64,000 nucleotides of DNA from Geitlerinema sp. BBD 1991-9. Its GTDB lineage: Bacteria; Cyanobacteriota; Cyanobacteriia; Cyanobacteriales; Geitlerinemataceae. The stretch spans positions 1 to 64,000 of the forward strand of contig LWRO01000013.1 in NCBI GenBank assembly GCA_001657325.1. Direction: 5' to 3'. The notes under the pieces are model-generated. The model was not told the DNA's origin. It saw nothing but the letters and a program-made list of their open reading frames with translations, and did no database searches. A program made the translations under genes and the position numbers. How positions within the stretch are numbered: position 1 is the stretch's first letter; each line of letters begins with the position of its first letter. This document shows positions 16,184-24,797 of the stretch, piece after piece.

Positions 16184-16759
16184 TTACAGCGTTACATTGC
16201 CAGCTTGCAGCTCGTCCAATCGCGCTAAGACTTCTCGACTGTGAATGCTGGGATTGACTTTGACGAATCGATCGCGCAGAATGCCATCCGGATCGACAAT
16301 GAAACTATGACGCACCGATCGAGAATAAATCCACGAACCGTAAGCCTTGCTGACCCGTCCGTCTACGTCAGATAACAGAGGAAACCGCAATCCCTCAGAA
16401 TCGCAGAAGTCAGCGTGGGAAATCGTATCGTCGGCACTAACACCTAAAATTTGCGTGCTTCGATCGAGGTATTTCGGCAAGTCTTGCTGGAACCGTCGCG
16501 CCTCGATCGTGCAACCGGGTGTAAAATCGGCCGGGTAAAAGTACACCACGACCCACTGTCCTCGGTAGTCTGATAGCGAAACGTCTCCGTCTCCCGTGTT
16601 CGTGGGTAACGTAAACTCTGGGGCAGGCTGGTTCAGGGAGGGTAAGATGCCACCCATGGCAAAGGCGGATTGCGTGAAAACACCAAACCCAGTAACCAGC
16701 GCGAGACAACTCGCCCATAAAGTTGCCCATACCGTTTTCAAAAGCGTTTGACGAGACAT
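16184..16759 (-). CDS. Peroxiredoxin of the PrxQ/Bcp type with signal peptide
   Basis: The 191-residue protein reduces hydroperoxides through a catalytic thiol. Residues 1-34 form a signal peptide ending SAFA, so the enzyme acts in the periplasm or thylakoid lumen. The peroxidatic cysteine is Cys83 in PADFTPGCT, inside a normal Prx fold (FTLPTNTGDGDVSLSDYRGQ upstream, FPLLSDVDGRVSKAYG downstream). In classical PrxQ/Bcp the resolving cysteine stands five residues later, but here that position is Arg88; another cysteine is at 119 (HADFCDSEG), so the enzyme is a one-Cys type or uses Cys119. It is divergent from tsaE with 57 bp between starts. Confidence 0.9.
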   Translation of the reverse strand: MSRQTLLKTVWATLWASCLALVTGFGVFTQSAFAMGGILPSLNQPAPEFTLPTNTGDGDVSLSDYRGQWVVVYFYPADFTPGCTIEARRFQQDLPKYLDRSTQILGVSADDTISHADFCDSEGLRFPLLSDVDGRVSKAYGSWIYSRSVRHSFIVDPDGILRDRFVKVNPSIHSREVLARLDELQAGNVTL

Positions 16760-16816
16760 CGTTAATCTGCGTAATCATCAGTGCTACTACTTAATATAAG
16801 TTTACATATCTCGCCC

Positions 16817-17284
16817 ATGACGACCACTGTACTTTTTTTATCCGATGCCAATGCAACACACGCTTTGGGCGTGCAACTGGGGAAAACCCTACCACCGAGA
16901 ACGACACTTTTACTTGAAGGCGATTTAGGGAGTGGAAAAACAACGCTCGTGCAAGGTATTGGCGAAGGTTTGGGCGTTGCAGGCTCGATCGTCAGCCCCA
17001 CGTTTACCCTAGTGAACGAATATCTCGACGGGCGAATTCCGCTCTATCACTTAGACTTATACCGCTTGCATCCTGAAGAGGTGGAAGACTTGCAGCCAGA
17101 ACTGTATTGGGAAGGGGTTGAAGTGCAACCGGGAATTACCGCCATTGAATGGTCCGAGCGTCTCCCCTACTTACCCAACAACCCTATCCGCCTGCGTTTG
17201 ACGCAGGCGGAAGAGTCGAGACAGATCGAAATTTCCGTTCGAGGAGAGCTTCCCGACGGGTTCGACAATCTTTGTCGATCGTAG
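16817..17284 (+). CDS. tsaE: tRNA t6A37 biosynthesis ATPase TsaE
   Basis: The 155-residue protein is TsaE, the ATPase that works with TsaB and TsaD to place threonylcarbamoyl on A37 of ANN-decoding tRNAs. It has a P-loop GDLGSGKTT at residues 35-43, SPTFTLVNEY, the HLDLYRL segment and the conserved ITAIEWSERL near the C-terminus. I chose the ATG at 16817, because the longer frame from 16781 adds a non-conserved hydrophobic stretch. The partner gene tsaB is 21 kb away at 37934. It is divergent from prxQ. Confidence 0.93.
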   Translation: MTTTVLFLSDANATHALGVQLGKTLPPRTTLLLEGDLGSGKTTLVQGIGEGLGVAGSIVSPTFTLVNEYLDGRIPLYHLDLYRLHPEEVEDLQPELYWEGVEVQPGITAIEWSERLPYLPNNPIRLRLTQAEESRQIEISVRGELPDGFDNLCRS

Positions 17285-17322
17285 ATCGGCGCAACGCATA
17301 CTTACCTATCTAACATCGACGA

Positions 17323-17357
17323 TGCAAGTTGCATGATGGGTTGCATTGCAACTTGCA
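17323..17357. repeat. 11-bp perfect inverted repeat between tsaE and the DUF4327 gene
   Basis: TGCAAGTTGCA (17323-17333) and TGCAACTTGCA (17347-17357) form a stem with a 13-nt loop between two converging genes. There is no T-tract on either side, so if it limits read-through it is not a standard intrinsic terminator. Confidence 0.5.
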
Positions 17358-17502
17358 CGAATTTAAAGGTGTTAGCGCCTCAATCCCCTAGCACAGCTAC
17401 ATCTTGGACTGCTAGAGATTAAACGACGACAATAAGCTCGCGTGCGATGCGCTCGAATATTGCACGATCGACGATTAGAAAATCTGAAGGTTGCAGTGAA
17501 AC

Positions 17503-17721
17503 TTATTCGTCTTCCCAAACTTCAACGGACAATAGCTCGCTGAGCGGATCTTGCATCGAAAACTCGAATTCTAACAGTTCTTGCTTAATGCGCGGCCAAT
17601 CGTCACCGAAGAGAAAAGCGATTTTCCAGATTCGATCGCTCGGTAGAACGACTTTTGAATCGACGAGTTTGCGTACTTGACGCTGCAACTTCACCATAGG
17701 ATGGATAACCTGATGGTTCAT
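17503..17721 (-). CDS. DUF4327 family protein
   Basis: The 72-residue product is a cyanobacterial DUF4327 protein, function unknown. Visible features are HPMVKLQRQVRKLVDSKVVL, then IWKIAFLFGDDWPRIKQEL. The ATG at 17721 was preferred over the upstream TTG at 17742 because AGAGG lies a few bases before it and the resulting length (about 70 residues) fits the family. It is acidic at the C-terminus. It converges with tsaE. Confidence 0.85.
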   Translation of the reverse strand: MNHQVIHPMVKLQRQVRKLVDSKVVLPSDRIWKIAFLFGDDWPRIKQELLEFEFSMQDPLSELLSVEVWEDE

Positions 17722-17927
17722 AAGACCTCTTGAATTGTTCAAATCCTCTTTTATCGTTTGAGTTTGTATGGTTGCAGTCGGCGCTCTGTGAGTCTTTGCT
17801 TCGGTTAAGAGGGCCGACAGTTTCTCAATACTATACAGTTATAACTGAAACTCGCTCGATTGGCAAGAGCTATCTGTAAAAAATGCCAATCTGAGGGAGT
17901 CTCCCTCCCAAACGGCCGGCAAAATCA

Positions 17928-18866
17928 TCAGTAGAGGTTCGGAAAATTCGGCGTTGACAAAGTGCTGGCCCGATCGAGTATCCATTGTTGCACGATCTCG
18001 TTAACTTCTTCAGGGGCTTCGTCTTGCGGACAATGACCGACCCCTTCCAGGGTGACGAACGCATCCACCGCGTCGTACTGCTCGAGCGATCGAGCCAGTG
18101 CGATAGGTTCCCACGGATCTTCGCTCCCCCACACGATCAGCGTCGAACAGGGCAGTCGATCGAGCAACTCTTCTGGTAGCGGTCCCTGAGAATAGCGGGT
18201 AAATGCAACAAAGACATCGCTGGCGCGAGGATCTTTCGACGGTTCCACGAGGAGTTCCACGAGTTCGTCCGTGACCGCTTCCTGGCGTTGGTACGCTTGC
18301 AACAGAATATTGCGAACCGTCTTCGGCGTCGCCAGCTGATTGAAAAAGAAGTCGCCGATCGGTTTAACCGCAAGTAAGTTTTGTAACACCGGTGCGCCGA
18401 GGCGTTTCAAAAACGATTGCGTTTGGCGGCGTTTGTCGTGCAGTAACCGCAGCGAACAATTGAGTTGTACGATACCGCGAACCCAGTCAGGGTGGGTGAC
18501 CGCCGTTTGCATTGCCACGATACACCCGATCGAGTTCCCTACGAGAAACGACGCTTCGCCCACCACCTCGCGACAGAAATCCGCGACGAGAGCGCCCCAG
18601 GTTTCAAAGGTGTAATCCACCACTAAACCGGGGGTGGGTTTGTGGGATTGACCGAACCCCAACAAATCCAGGGCGTAAACGCGATGGTTGCGGGCGAGAA
18701 TGGGAATATTTTTGCGCCAATGACCGATCGATGCCCCGAAACCGTGAACGAGGACGATCGCCGAACCCGTATCGCCTCGCTGTTGGTAGCAAATATTGAA
18801 GCCGCGCCAGCGCCAAAATCGATCGATTGCGATCTCGGGTTTGGGCGTTGCAGGAGAAACAGACAC
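17928..18866 (-). CDS. Alpha/beta-fold hydrolase
   Basis: The 312-residue protein is an alpha/beta hydrolase of the type frequent in cyanobacteria. The oxyanion-hole motif is HGFGASIGHW (41-50), the nucleophile elbow is GNSIG (110-114, Ser112), an acid is likely in WGSEDPWEP, and the catalytic His lies in VGHCPQDEAPEEV near the C-terminus. Substrate is unknown; relatives include epoxide hydrolase-like and pheophytinase-like enzymes. The GTG at 18866 is the start used, with AAGGA close upstream. It is the last gene on the minus strand before a 200-bp gap. Confidence 0.9.
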   Translation of the reverse strand: MSVSPATPKPEIAIDRFWRWRGFNICYQQRGDTGSAIVLVHGFGASIGHWRKNIPILARNHRVYALDLLGFGQSHKPTPGLVVDYTFETWGALVADFCREVVGEASFLVGNSIGCIVAMQTAVTHPDWVRGIVQLNCSLRLLHDKRRQTQSFLKRLGAPVLQNLLAVKPIGDFFFNQLATPKTVRNILLQAYQRQEAVTDELVELLVEPSKDPRASDVFVAFTRYSQGPLPEELLDRLPCSTLIVWGSEDPWEPIALARSLEQYDAVDAFVTLEGVGHCPQDEAPEEVNEIVQQWILDRASTLSTPNFPNLY

Positions 18867-19063
18867 AATCCTTGGAACGACGAAACTTCTATAGTTCTAG
18901 TGTAATTCGATCGACCAAACGGGCAACTCCACAAATACTGAGGCTCTCATCTGGGACGAGCATAATCCAGAAACAGTAAAAGTAGGGTTTTCCCGCTCTG
19001 ACTGTTCCTGGATCGCTCGATCGGCGACTATCGCCTTAAAAATCTCCGTTTTCCAACTCGTTC

Positions 19064-19237
19064 CTAGGCCGCATTCGGGGTTTTAGCCGGAGTAGCGGTT
19101 TGGGGAAGTGGTGCAACACCGTTTTCAGAAGGGGCGGGCATCGAAAACGTACAAGACGAACAGTACCAATACAGTAGGTTCGTTCGCACGTGTTGCAGCA
19201 TCGATTTACCGCAGCAAGGGCAAGATTTAACAGCCAT
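19064..19237 (-). CDS. Small zinc-ribbon-like protein, 57 aa
   Basis: This short frame starts with ATG at 19237, preceded by AGGAG at a good distance, and ends at TAG (19064-19066). The product contains CPCCGKSM near the start and WYCSSCTFSM in the middle, giving two CxxC-type pairs that suit one bound zinc ion. The C-terminal third is rich in Pro, Ala and Thr and looks disordered. It starts 23 bp after the glycosyltransferase gene on the same strand and is likely co-transcribed with it. I do not recognise a named family; a nucleic-acid or protein-binding role is possible. Confidence 0.7.
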   Translation of the reverse strand: MAVKSCPCCGKSMLQHVRTNLLYWYCSSCTFSMPAPSENGVAPLPQTATPAKTPNAA

Positions 19238-19260
19238 ACAATCTCCTTAAATCCAGTTTG

Positions 19261-20340
19261 TTATGCCGCTAACGTCGGTTCGCCATCAGCTAGAGCAGAT
19301 CGCATCCAGAATTGGTTAACCACTTTCTGATAAGCGGCTTCATATTTTTCGACCATACTCGCAACGCTGAAATGTCGGAGAACCCAGTCACGGCTGTACT
19401 GGCGGTTGAGTTCGGCCGCTTTGGGGATCGCTTCGATCGCCTCGCCGACTGTTTCGCAAATCAACCCCGTGGTTCCGTGAGCGATGACTTCAGGAACAGC
19501 ACCGCGTTTAAACGCGATAACCGGGGTTCCCGTACACATCGACTCGATCGAAACTAATCCAAAGGGTTCTTCCCATGTAACCGGGAACAGCGTCGCCGTT
19601 GCATAGCCTAAAAACCGTACTTTATCGTAATGGGACAGTTCGCCGTGGTATTGAATTTGACGGCCGTCGATATGGGGGGCAATTTGGGTTTCAAAGTCCG
19701 TTCGATCGACGAGATCGACTTTCCCCGCAATTTTCAACGTCCATCCCGTCCGTTTGGCGATCTCGATGGCATGGTGAAGGCCTTTCTCGGGAGAAAGTCG
19801 TCCTAAAAACGCCAAATAGGGCGGATCGTCAGCGGGTTCTTCCACGAAGGGATAGTTCTCAGGATCGATCCCGTTGTGAACGGTGCGGACGTAATTTAAT
19901 TCCGGGAAACGTTGCTGTTGCGCGTCGCTGATGCTGATAAACGGCTGATGTCGATATTGGGCGAAAACCGCTTGTTTTTCTCGGTTTAACCCTTTATAAA
20001 GCGTATGAACGACGGGTACGTCGAACTGTTCGGCATGAGAAAGTGCCAGATAACCCGTGTGAAAGTGAACGAGATCGAATTCGTTCGCTCGATCGAACAC
20101 TTGCTGGTATTGCAACGCTTCGTAAGACTGGAGATCGCCACCGTCGGGATCGAAACGCAACGCTGTCGGACAGATGGCTGCCAGACGTGCCAAGGTTTGA
20201 GAGTCTCCTGAAGCAAAGAGAGTGACTTGGTGGCCTCGCCGGACGAGTTCGTCGGTAAGGTGTCCGACCACGAGTTCGACACCGCCGTAACCCGGAGGAG
20301 GAACCCGTTCCCACAAAGGTGCAACTTGAGCAATACGCAT
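19261..20340 (-). CDS. Glycosyltransferase family 4
   Basis: The 359-residue protein is a GT-B fold, family 4 glycosyltransferase. It starts MRIAQVAPLWERVPPPGYGG, where the glycine-rich part binds the acceptor side, contains FLGRLSPEKGLHHAIEIA (donor-sugar domain) and the E-x7-E motif in EEPFGLVSIE. I chose the ATG at 20340 over the longer frame from 20442 because GGAGAGG lies nine bases upstream and because the conserved fold starts there. The sugar donor and acceptor are unknown. It is followed after 23 bp by the small zinc-ribbon protein. Confidence 0.9.
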   Translation of the reverse strand: MRIAQVAPLWERVPPPGYGGVELVVGHLTDELVRRGHQVTLFASGDSQTLARLAAICPTALRFDPDGGDLQSYEALQYQQVFDRANEFDLVHFHTGYLALSHAEQFDVPVVHTLYKGLNREKQAVFAQYRHQPFISISDAQQQRFPELNYVRTVHNGIDPENYPFVEEPADDPPYLAFLGRLSPEKGLHHAIEIAKRTGWTLKIAGKVDLVDRTDFETQIAPHIDGRQIQYHGELSHYDKVRFLGYATATLFPVTWEEPFGLVSIESMCTGTPVIAFKRGAVPEVIAHGTTGLICETVGEAIEAIPKAAELNRQYSRDWVLRHFSVASMVEKYEAAYQKVVNQFWMRSALADGEPTLAA

Positions 20341-20764
20341 GATGGTTTTCCTCTCCTTTGCCATGGAGGACAGAAATCGAGCCGTGCGAAACCGCGCAAA
20401 TTTCGAGGGAAATTTGGAAAATCGAGAGATTTGGCTTCGCAAAAGGCTGGAGTTAAAAAACGTGTTGGGTCGATCTAACCGAAATCGCCTAAGGGCATCA
20501 TCACTGCCTCCTGGAATGAATTAGGCTATCGGGAGGAAGTATCGCATTCCCAGAAACCACTGACGGTGTTCGAGTTGGGTGAAACAATGCGTTACATTCC
20601 GCCAACGATCGAGATCTTTGCCGATGTCTGTTCGACCTGTCGAGTCCGGTTAACCGAACTTCATCGAGTTCGAGGGTTGGCTTCCGTCAGTCGAAATTGA
20701 GGTCGATCGCTAGATTGACAGTCGATTTGCGGGTTTTCAGGGATTTTTCGCGATCGAGTCCCTT
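20341..20764. other. Intergenic region
   Basis: The 424-bp gap lies between the glycosyltransferase start and the gamma-glutamyltransferase stop. A 37-codon frame (starting ATG at about 20587) encodes a peptide with a single Cys pair but lacks a ribosome binding site, so I do not call it. Nothing else is visible. Confidence 0.45.
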
Positions 20765-22309
20765 TCAAAATCCATTCAACGAACCGCCTTGAGCAACCGC
20801 TCCAGCGCGGCGAGAATCGGCAGCGGCGATCGATCCCGTTTGCGGTTCCCATAACGCTGCCTGAACACCTCCGAAGTACAGAGAAGGTTGGGGGAATGGA
20901 TAGAGAGAAAATCCCGACAAAGGCGTAACCGACAAACCCGGCTCGAACGCAATTCTCAGCACTTCTTCAATGACTTCAACGTGAAGTCGAGGCGATTCGA
21001 CAGCCTCCGATAAAGACAGACCCCCTTGGATAAAGCGCAACAAGACCTGAGCGATGGCGGTGGTAATGCGAGACGCACCAGGCGATCCGATCGATAACAC
21101 AGCACCATCCGATCGCCGAGCGAGCGTTGGAGCCATATTCGACGACAGACGGGTTCCCGGATGCAAATCCCCTAAACCGTGAGGATGGAGATCGATTTCC
21201 CCCAAAGAATTGTTCAACCATAAACCCGTCCCCTCTACCATGACCCCAGACCCGTATCCCGCCGACGCACTAATCGAACAGGCGAGACCGTCAGTATCCA
21301 CTGCCGAAATATGAATGGTGGAGGGAGATTTCATCCAAGCGTGCAAGTTATTGCCCTCAGCGAGTTCCAGCAATTCAGAAACCGCTACAGGCAGATCTCG
21401 CGCCCCATCAAGGCGTTGGTTGCGATAGTCCAGCACCGCCTTTTGAATCTCGACGAGTTGGCGAACTGAGGCAACATCCCATTGAGAACAGGGGTAACGA
21501 TCGAATAACAGCAGCATTGCCGCCAAACAAGCCCCCCCAATGGCAGGCTGCGGATTGGTCGCGATTTCCCAATCCCCAAAGCGCAGGCGTAGCGGGGAGC
21601 GCGCGATAGCTTGATAAGCGGCTAGATCTTCCGCGGCGAGCAGACCGTCGTTTTCTTGAATTTCTGCGGCGATGCGCTGTCCGATCTCCCCCGTATAGAA
21701 GGCATCGATCCCTCGATCGGCAATTAGCCGCAGACTGTCCGCCAGACCGGGAACGCGAACGATCTCGCCAGCTTGAAGTAAGCTGCCATCGCGATGGTGT
21801 AACGTTCGATAGCTTTGAGGGTGCCAGCTAAAAATCGCGTCGTGCGTGTAGCGCAAATATTCCGCCGCGCCCCCCGTTAGCGGAAACCCCCGTTCGGCCC
21901 ATTCCAGTGCAGGCGTGACCACCGTACTCCAGGGAAGAACGCCGTATTGCTCGGATGCCATGCCTAAACCGGCAAAGATCCCCGGAGTTGCAACAGAACC
22001 GTAACCCACGATGTTGCTCATTCTGCCGCCGTAATCGAAGAAAACCTCAGTCGCACCTCGACCGAGCTGCAATGACGGTAAGCCGCGTCCGGGCATTTCA
22101 GCATAAGCATCGATAACGACCGGTTCGATCTCTGGCGGCCAGATCGCAATAAAGCCGCCGGCCCCGGGAGCCATCACACCGACATCGGTACACATCGACA
22201 CGAGGGTGGCGGCCAGCGCTGCATCGACTGCGTTGCCTCCCCAGTCGGCAACCTTAGCACCAGCATCGGCTGAGATTTGAGAGCCAGCAGCAATTGTGAC
22301 GTTTGGCAT
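20765..22309 (-). CDS. Gamma-glutamyltransferase family protein
   Basis: The 514-residue protein belongs to the gamma-glutamyltranspeptidase/Ntn-hydrolase family, which cleaves gamma-glutamyl bonds, for instance of glutathione, after self-processing. The N-terminal domain has AAGSQISADAGAKVADWGGN, ALAATLVSM and the GVMAPGAGGF segment. The autocatalytic nucleophile is expected at Thr331 in STIHISAVDTDG, the counterpart of TTHxSVVD, and SSNMAPTL with GSPGASRITTAI follows in the C-terminal domain. No signal peptide is seen, unlike secreted GGTs. The ATG at 22309 was taken, since the upstream extension is not conserved. Confidence 0.9.
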   Translation of the reverse strand: MPNVTIAAGSQISADAGAKVADWGGNAVDAALAATLVSMCTDVGVMAPGAGGFIAIWPPEIEPVVIDAYAEMPGRGLPSLQLGRGATEVFFDYGGRMSNIVGYGSVATPGIFAGLGMASEQYGVLPWSTVVTPALEWAERGFPLTGGAAEYLRYTHDAIFSWHPQSYRTLHHRDGSLLQAGEIVRVPGLADSLRLIADRGIDAFYTGEIGQRIAAEIQENDGLLAAEDLAAYQAIARSPLRLRFGDWEIATNPQPAIGGACLAAMLLLFDRYPCSQWDVASVRQLVEIQKAVLDYRNQRLDGARDLPVAVSELLELAEGNNLHAWMKSPSTIHISAVDTDGLACSISASAGYGSGVMVEGTGLWLNNSLGEIDLHPHGLGDLHPGTRLSSNMAPTLARRSDGAVLSIGSPGASRITTAIAQVLLRFIQGGLSLSEAVESPRLHVEVIEEVLRIAFEPGLSVTPLSGFSLYPFPQPSLYFGGVQAALWEPQTGSIAAADSRRAGAVAQGGSLNGF

Positions 22310-22676
22310 GGTTCGATCGAGAAGCGTTTGTGAAGGAAAATCAAGGCGTTTGAATCTGCCCACTATTTTCCATGGAGCCAGAATCAAAGATGGTATTCAA
22401 CCCTTCTTACTCATTCTTGAAAAATTCTTGAAAAATTCTCAAAAATATTTAAGTCCACAATTGTTGCAACAAATTGAGTACTTTTCTATAAAACAATTTG
22501 ACAATAATGTTTTGTTGAATTCGCTTATTTTACAATCTTCATGCCCCAGATTGCTGCAAGATCGGCACTCATAATTCATGAGATTTATTTTTGTAAAATA
22601 AAATTAATTCTGTAAGCGTTTTATAGCGCGAGTTTGACAAAGAAGCCATCCTGGGTGAAAGCATGTGGTAATAGCG
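22310..22676. other. Divergent intergenic region with A/T-rich repeats
   Basis: The region separates divergent genes. It contains the short tandem TTCTTGAAAAA (about 22413-22445) and a palindrome TTGTTGCAACAA (22462-22473). Both genes' promoters should lie here. No coding sequence is evident. Confidence 0.5.
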
Positions 22677-24254
22677 ATGTCTTTAAATCGACGTGATTTT
22701 TTAAGATGGGGAACAGTTGGTAGTGCGTTGTTCATCGCCCCTTTCAGCGTCCCACAACCCGCCTGGGCGTTAAGTCCACAAATCCCAAGATTTCGGCAAC
22801 CCTTTAGGAGACTCTCTGAGTTAAAACCCGTCCGCAGCGACACCACAACCGACTACTACGAAATCCGCGCTCAAAAAGCCCGAGTCGATATTTTGCCAGG
22901 AACAAAAACCGAAATTTGGGGCTATAACGGACTGTTTCCAGGGCCGATCGTTCGACAGCAGGGTGGTAAGCGAAGTGAGGGCGGCCGTCAATCTGTCGTG
23001 CGATTTATCAATCAGCTCGGCCAAGACGATCGCGGTGATGACATCGAGATCGTGACACATCTCCACGGCATGGCCTCCCTGCCTCAATACGACGGTTTTG
23101 CAGAAGATTTAATTCCACGGGACTATTTCAAAGATTACATTTATCCCAACGATCGAGCCGCAACCATTTGGTATCACGATCGCACCATCGACAAAACCGC
23201 TCGCAACGTCTATCGGGGACTTGCGGGAATGTATATCGTCGAGGATCGCGTCGAGCGAGATTTACCCTTACCGAAAGGTTCCTATGACGTGCCGTCGATC
23301 CTTCAAGATGCGTTCTTTGCCCCGGACGGTCGCATGGTGTTCGACGATCGAGGTCAAAGAAGCCTCTATGGTGATGTCGCCCTCATTAATGGGGTTCCTT
23401 GGCCGCGCATGGAAGTCGCGAATCGCAAGTACCGTTTCCGCCTGCTCAATGCCTCGGGATCGCGAGCCTATAACTTGGCACTCAGTCGGGACGAACGGCG
23501 GCTGACGTTGGGTGAAACGCTGGTGGTGATTGGTTCCGATGGCGGACTTTTAGGGGAACCCGTCGAGGTCAAAACGCCTTATCAAGTCCTTGAAATTGGC
23601 ATGGCCGAACGCTACGAGGTCATGATCGACTTTTCTCGCTATCCCGTGGGCAGTTCGGTCTATCTCAAGAACATTGGCTTTACGGGTAGCATCGACACCG
23701 ATAATCGGATTCACACACTCATGCGATTTGACGTGGTGCGCGAGGAACCAGACGACAGTGCAATTCCAGAGACTCTGCGTCCCGTGGAACGCTTGTCTCC
23801 TAACAATGCCGTCCGTACCCGCACGTTCCGCTTCGCTCGCAACTTTAACAGTTGGGTAATTAACAACCACGAATGGAACGCCGATTTTGTGATGGCGAAT
23901 CCGAATGCTGGGGACGTCGAAATTTGGGAACTCGTCAACCCCGGTAGCGGCTGGTTCCATCCCGTCCACATCCATCTGATCGATATGCAAATGCTCGATC
24001 GAAACGGATTAGCGCCTCGTCCCTACGAACGAGGTTGGAAGGATGTTTTCCACGTCGGCGAGTTTGAAACAGTGCGGATTATCGGCAAGTTCGGCACCCG
24101 AGACGGACAATACATCAACGGCAAATTTATGATGCACTGTCACAATCTCGTCCACGAAGACCATTCGATGATGACGGTCTTTGAAGTGGGTGTAAACGGC
24201 ACCGATCCCAGGTCAGCACCCGCGCTACCGATTTCAGAGATGCAACCGCTCTAA
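22677..24254 (+). CDS. Multicopper oxidase with Tat signal (altered copper ligand)
   Basis: The 525-residue protein resembles bacterial bilirubin-oxidase/CotA-type multicopper oxidases. It starts with a twin-arginine signal (NRRDFLRWGTVGSALFIA) and should act outside the cytoplasm. Copper motifs are visible: HLHG at 128-131, HPVHIHLID, and the C-terminal HCHNLVHEDHSMM with T1 and T3 ligands. The second N-terminal motif, normally HDH in WYHDHA, reads WYHDRTIDKTARNVYRG: His167 is present but residue 169 is Arg, so one T3 ligand is predicted to be missing. It may be a weak or repurposed enzyme. The start could be a few codons upstream (GTG at 22665). Confidence 0.88.
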   Translation: MSLNRRDFLRWGTVGSALFIAPFSVPQPAWALSPQIPRFRQPFRRLSELKPVRSDTTTDYYEIRAQKARVDILPGTKTEIWGYNGLFPGPIVRQQGGKRSEGGRQSVVRFINQLGQDDRGDDIEIVTHLHGMASLPQYDGFAEDLIPRDYFKDYIYPNDRAATIWYHDRTIDKTARNVYRGLAGMYIVEDRVERDLPLPKGSYDVPSILQDAFFAPDGRMVFDDRGQRSLYGDVALINGVPWPRMEVANRKYRFRLLNASGSRAYNLALSRDERRLTLGETLVVIGSDGGLLGEPVEVKTPYQVLEIGMAERYEVMIDFSRYPVGSSVYLKNIGFTGSIDTDNRIHTLMRFDVVREEPDDSAIPETLRPVERLSPNNAVRTRTFRFARNFNSWVINNHEWNADFVMANPNAGDVEIWELVNPGSGWFHPVHIHLIDMQMLDRNGLAPRPYERGWKDVFHVGEFETVRIIGKFGTRDGQYINGKFMMHCHNLVHEDHSMMTVFEVGVNGTDPRSAPALPISEMQPL

Positions 24255-24266
24255 AACCGCTTTAAA

Positions 24267-24602
24267 CTAACGACCCGCACCGTAAACTTCTTCGTCATAG
24301 ACTTCGATCGCCTCCATATTGTAAGGATGGGGCGGTTTCTCGTAGGTTTTTTTCTTCTGGGATCGCGCTGATGGAGCAGAGCGTTCCGACGACTTCTCAA
24401 CCGTTGGCTTAGTTTGACCCGAGCGTCGATTGTCGCGAGGCGAGGGTTGTGCTTCAGGGCGAACGGTGGGAACCGATCGATCCGGAGTCGTCGGGGAAGT
24501 TTGGGCGAGCGTCGGAGAAGCCCACAATAACAACAAACAGCACGCCAAACAGCATGAAATTGCTGTTATCAGTCTTTGTAACAGTCTTTGAGCGTTAATC
24601 AT
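24267..24602 (-). CDS. Secreted proline/serine-rich small protein, 111 aa
   Basis: The protein has a clear signal peptide (LITAISCCLACCLLLLWASP, cleavage near ALAQ-type TLAQ) and then a low-complexity, basic region rich in Pro, Ser, Arg and Lys, ending PYNMEAIEVYDEEVYGAGR. I see no known domain. The acidic C-terminal tail (YDEEVYGAGR) is its most structured-looking part and resembles cyanobacterial proteins that I cannot name. It converges with the multicopper oxidase, 12 bp away. Confidence 0.7.
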   Translation of the reverse strand: MINAQRLLQRLITAISCCLACCLLLLWASPTLAQTSPTTPDRSVPTVRPEAQPSPRDNRRSGQTKPTVEKSSERSAPSARSQKKKTYEKPPHPYNMEAIEVYDEEVYGAGR

Positions 24603-24734
24603 GACCGATCCTTGGAAGCGAACGGGGATGACCGAATTCTAACGCTAGAAAGTTGCAATTGACTGCCCGTTCGAGGAAGTCGTGAAGGATGATGCTACAT
24701 TGATCTTTAGGTTACAGTTGCCGTTTGCGTTTGC

Positions 24735-24770
24735 CATTGCGTGTATTTGGCATTGCGTGTATTTGGCATT
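24735..24770. repeat. 16-bp tandem repeat upstream of thrS
   Basis: The unit CATTGCGTGTATTTGG occurs twice in a row (24735-24750, 24751-24766) followed by a partial third. It lies in the leader about 30-60 bp before the thrS start. It could be promoter-proximal repeat expansion; no function is known. Confidence 0.7.
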
Positions 24771-24797
24771 GTTAACGTGTCATCGATCGAATTGCCC

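Noticed and set aside
20587-20700. 37-codon plus-strand frame with one Cys pair
   Set aside because: No ribosome binding site and no sign of conservation; it is within the expected chance for the gap.
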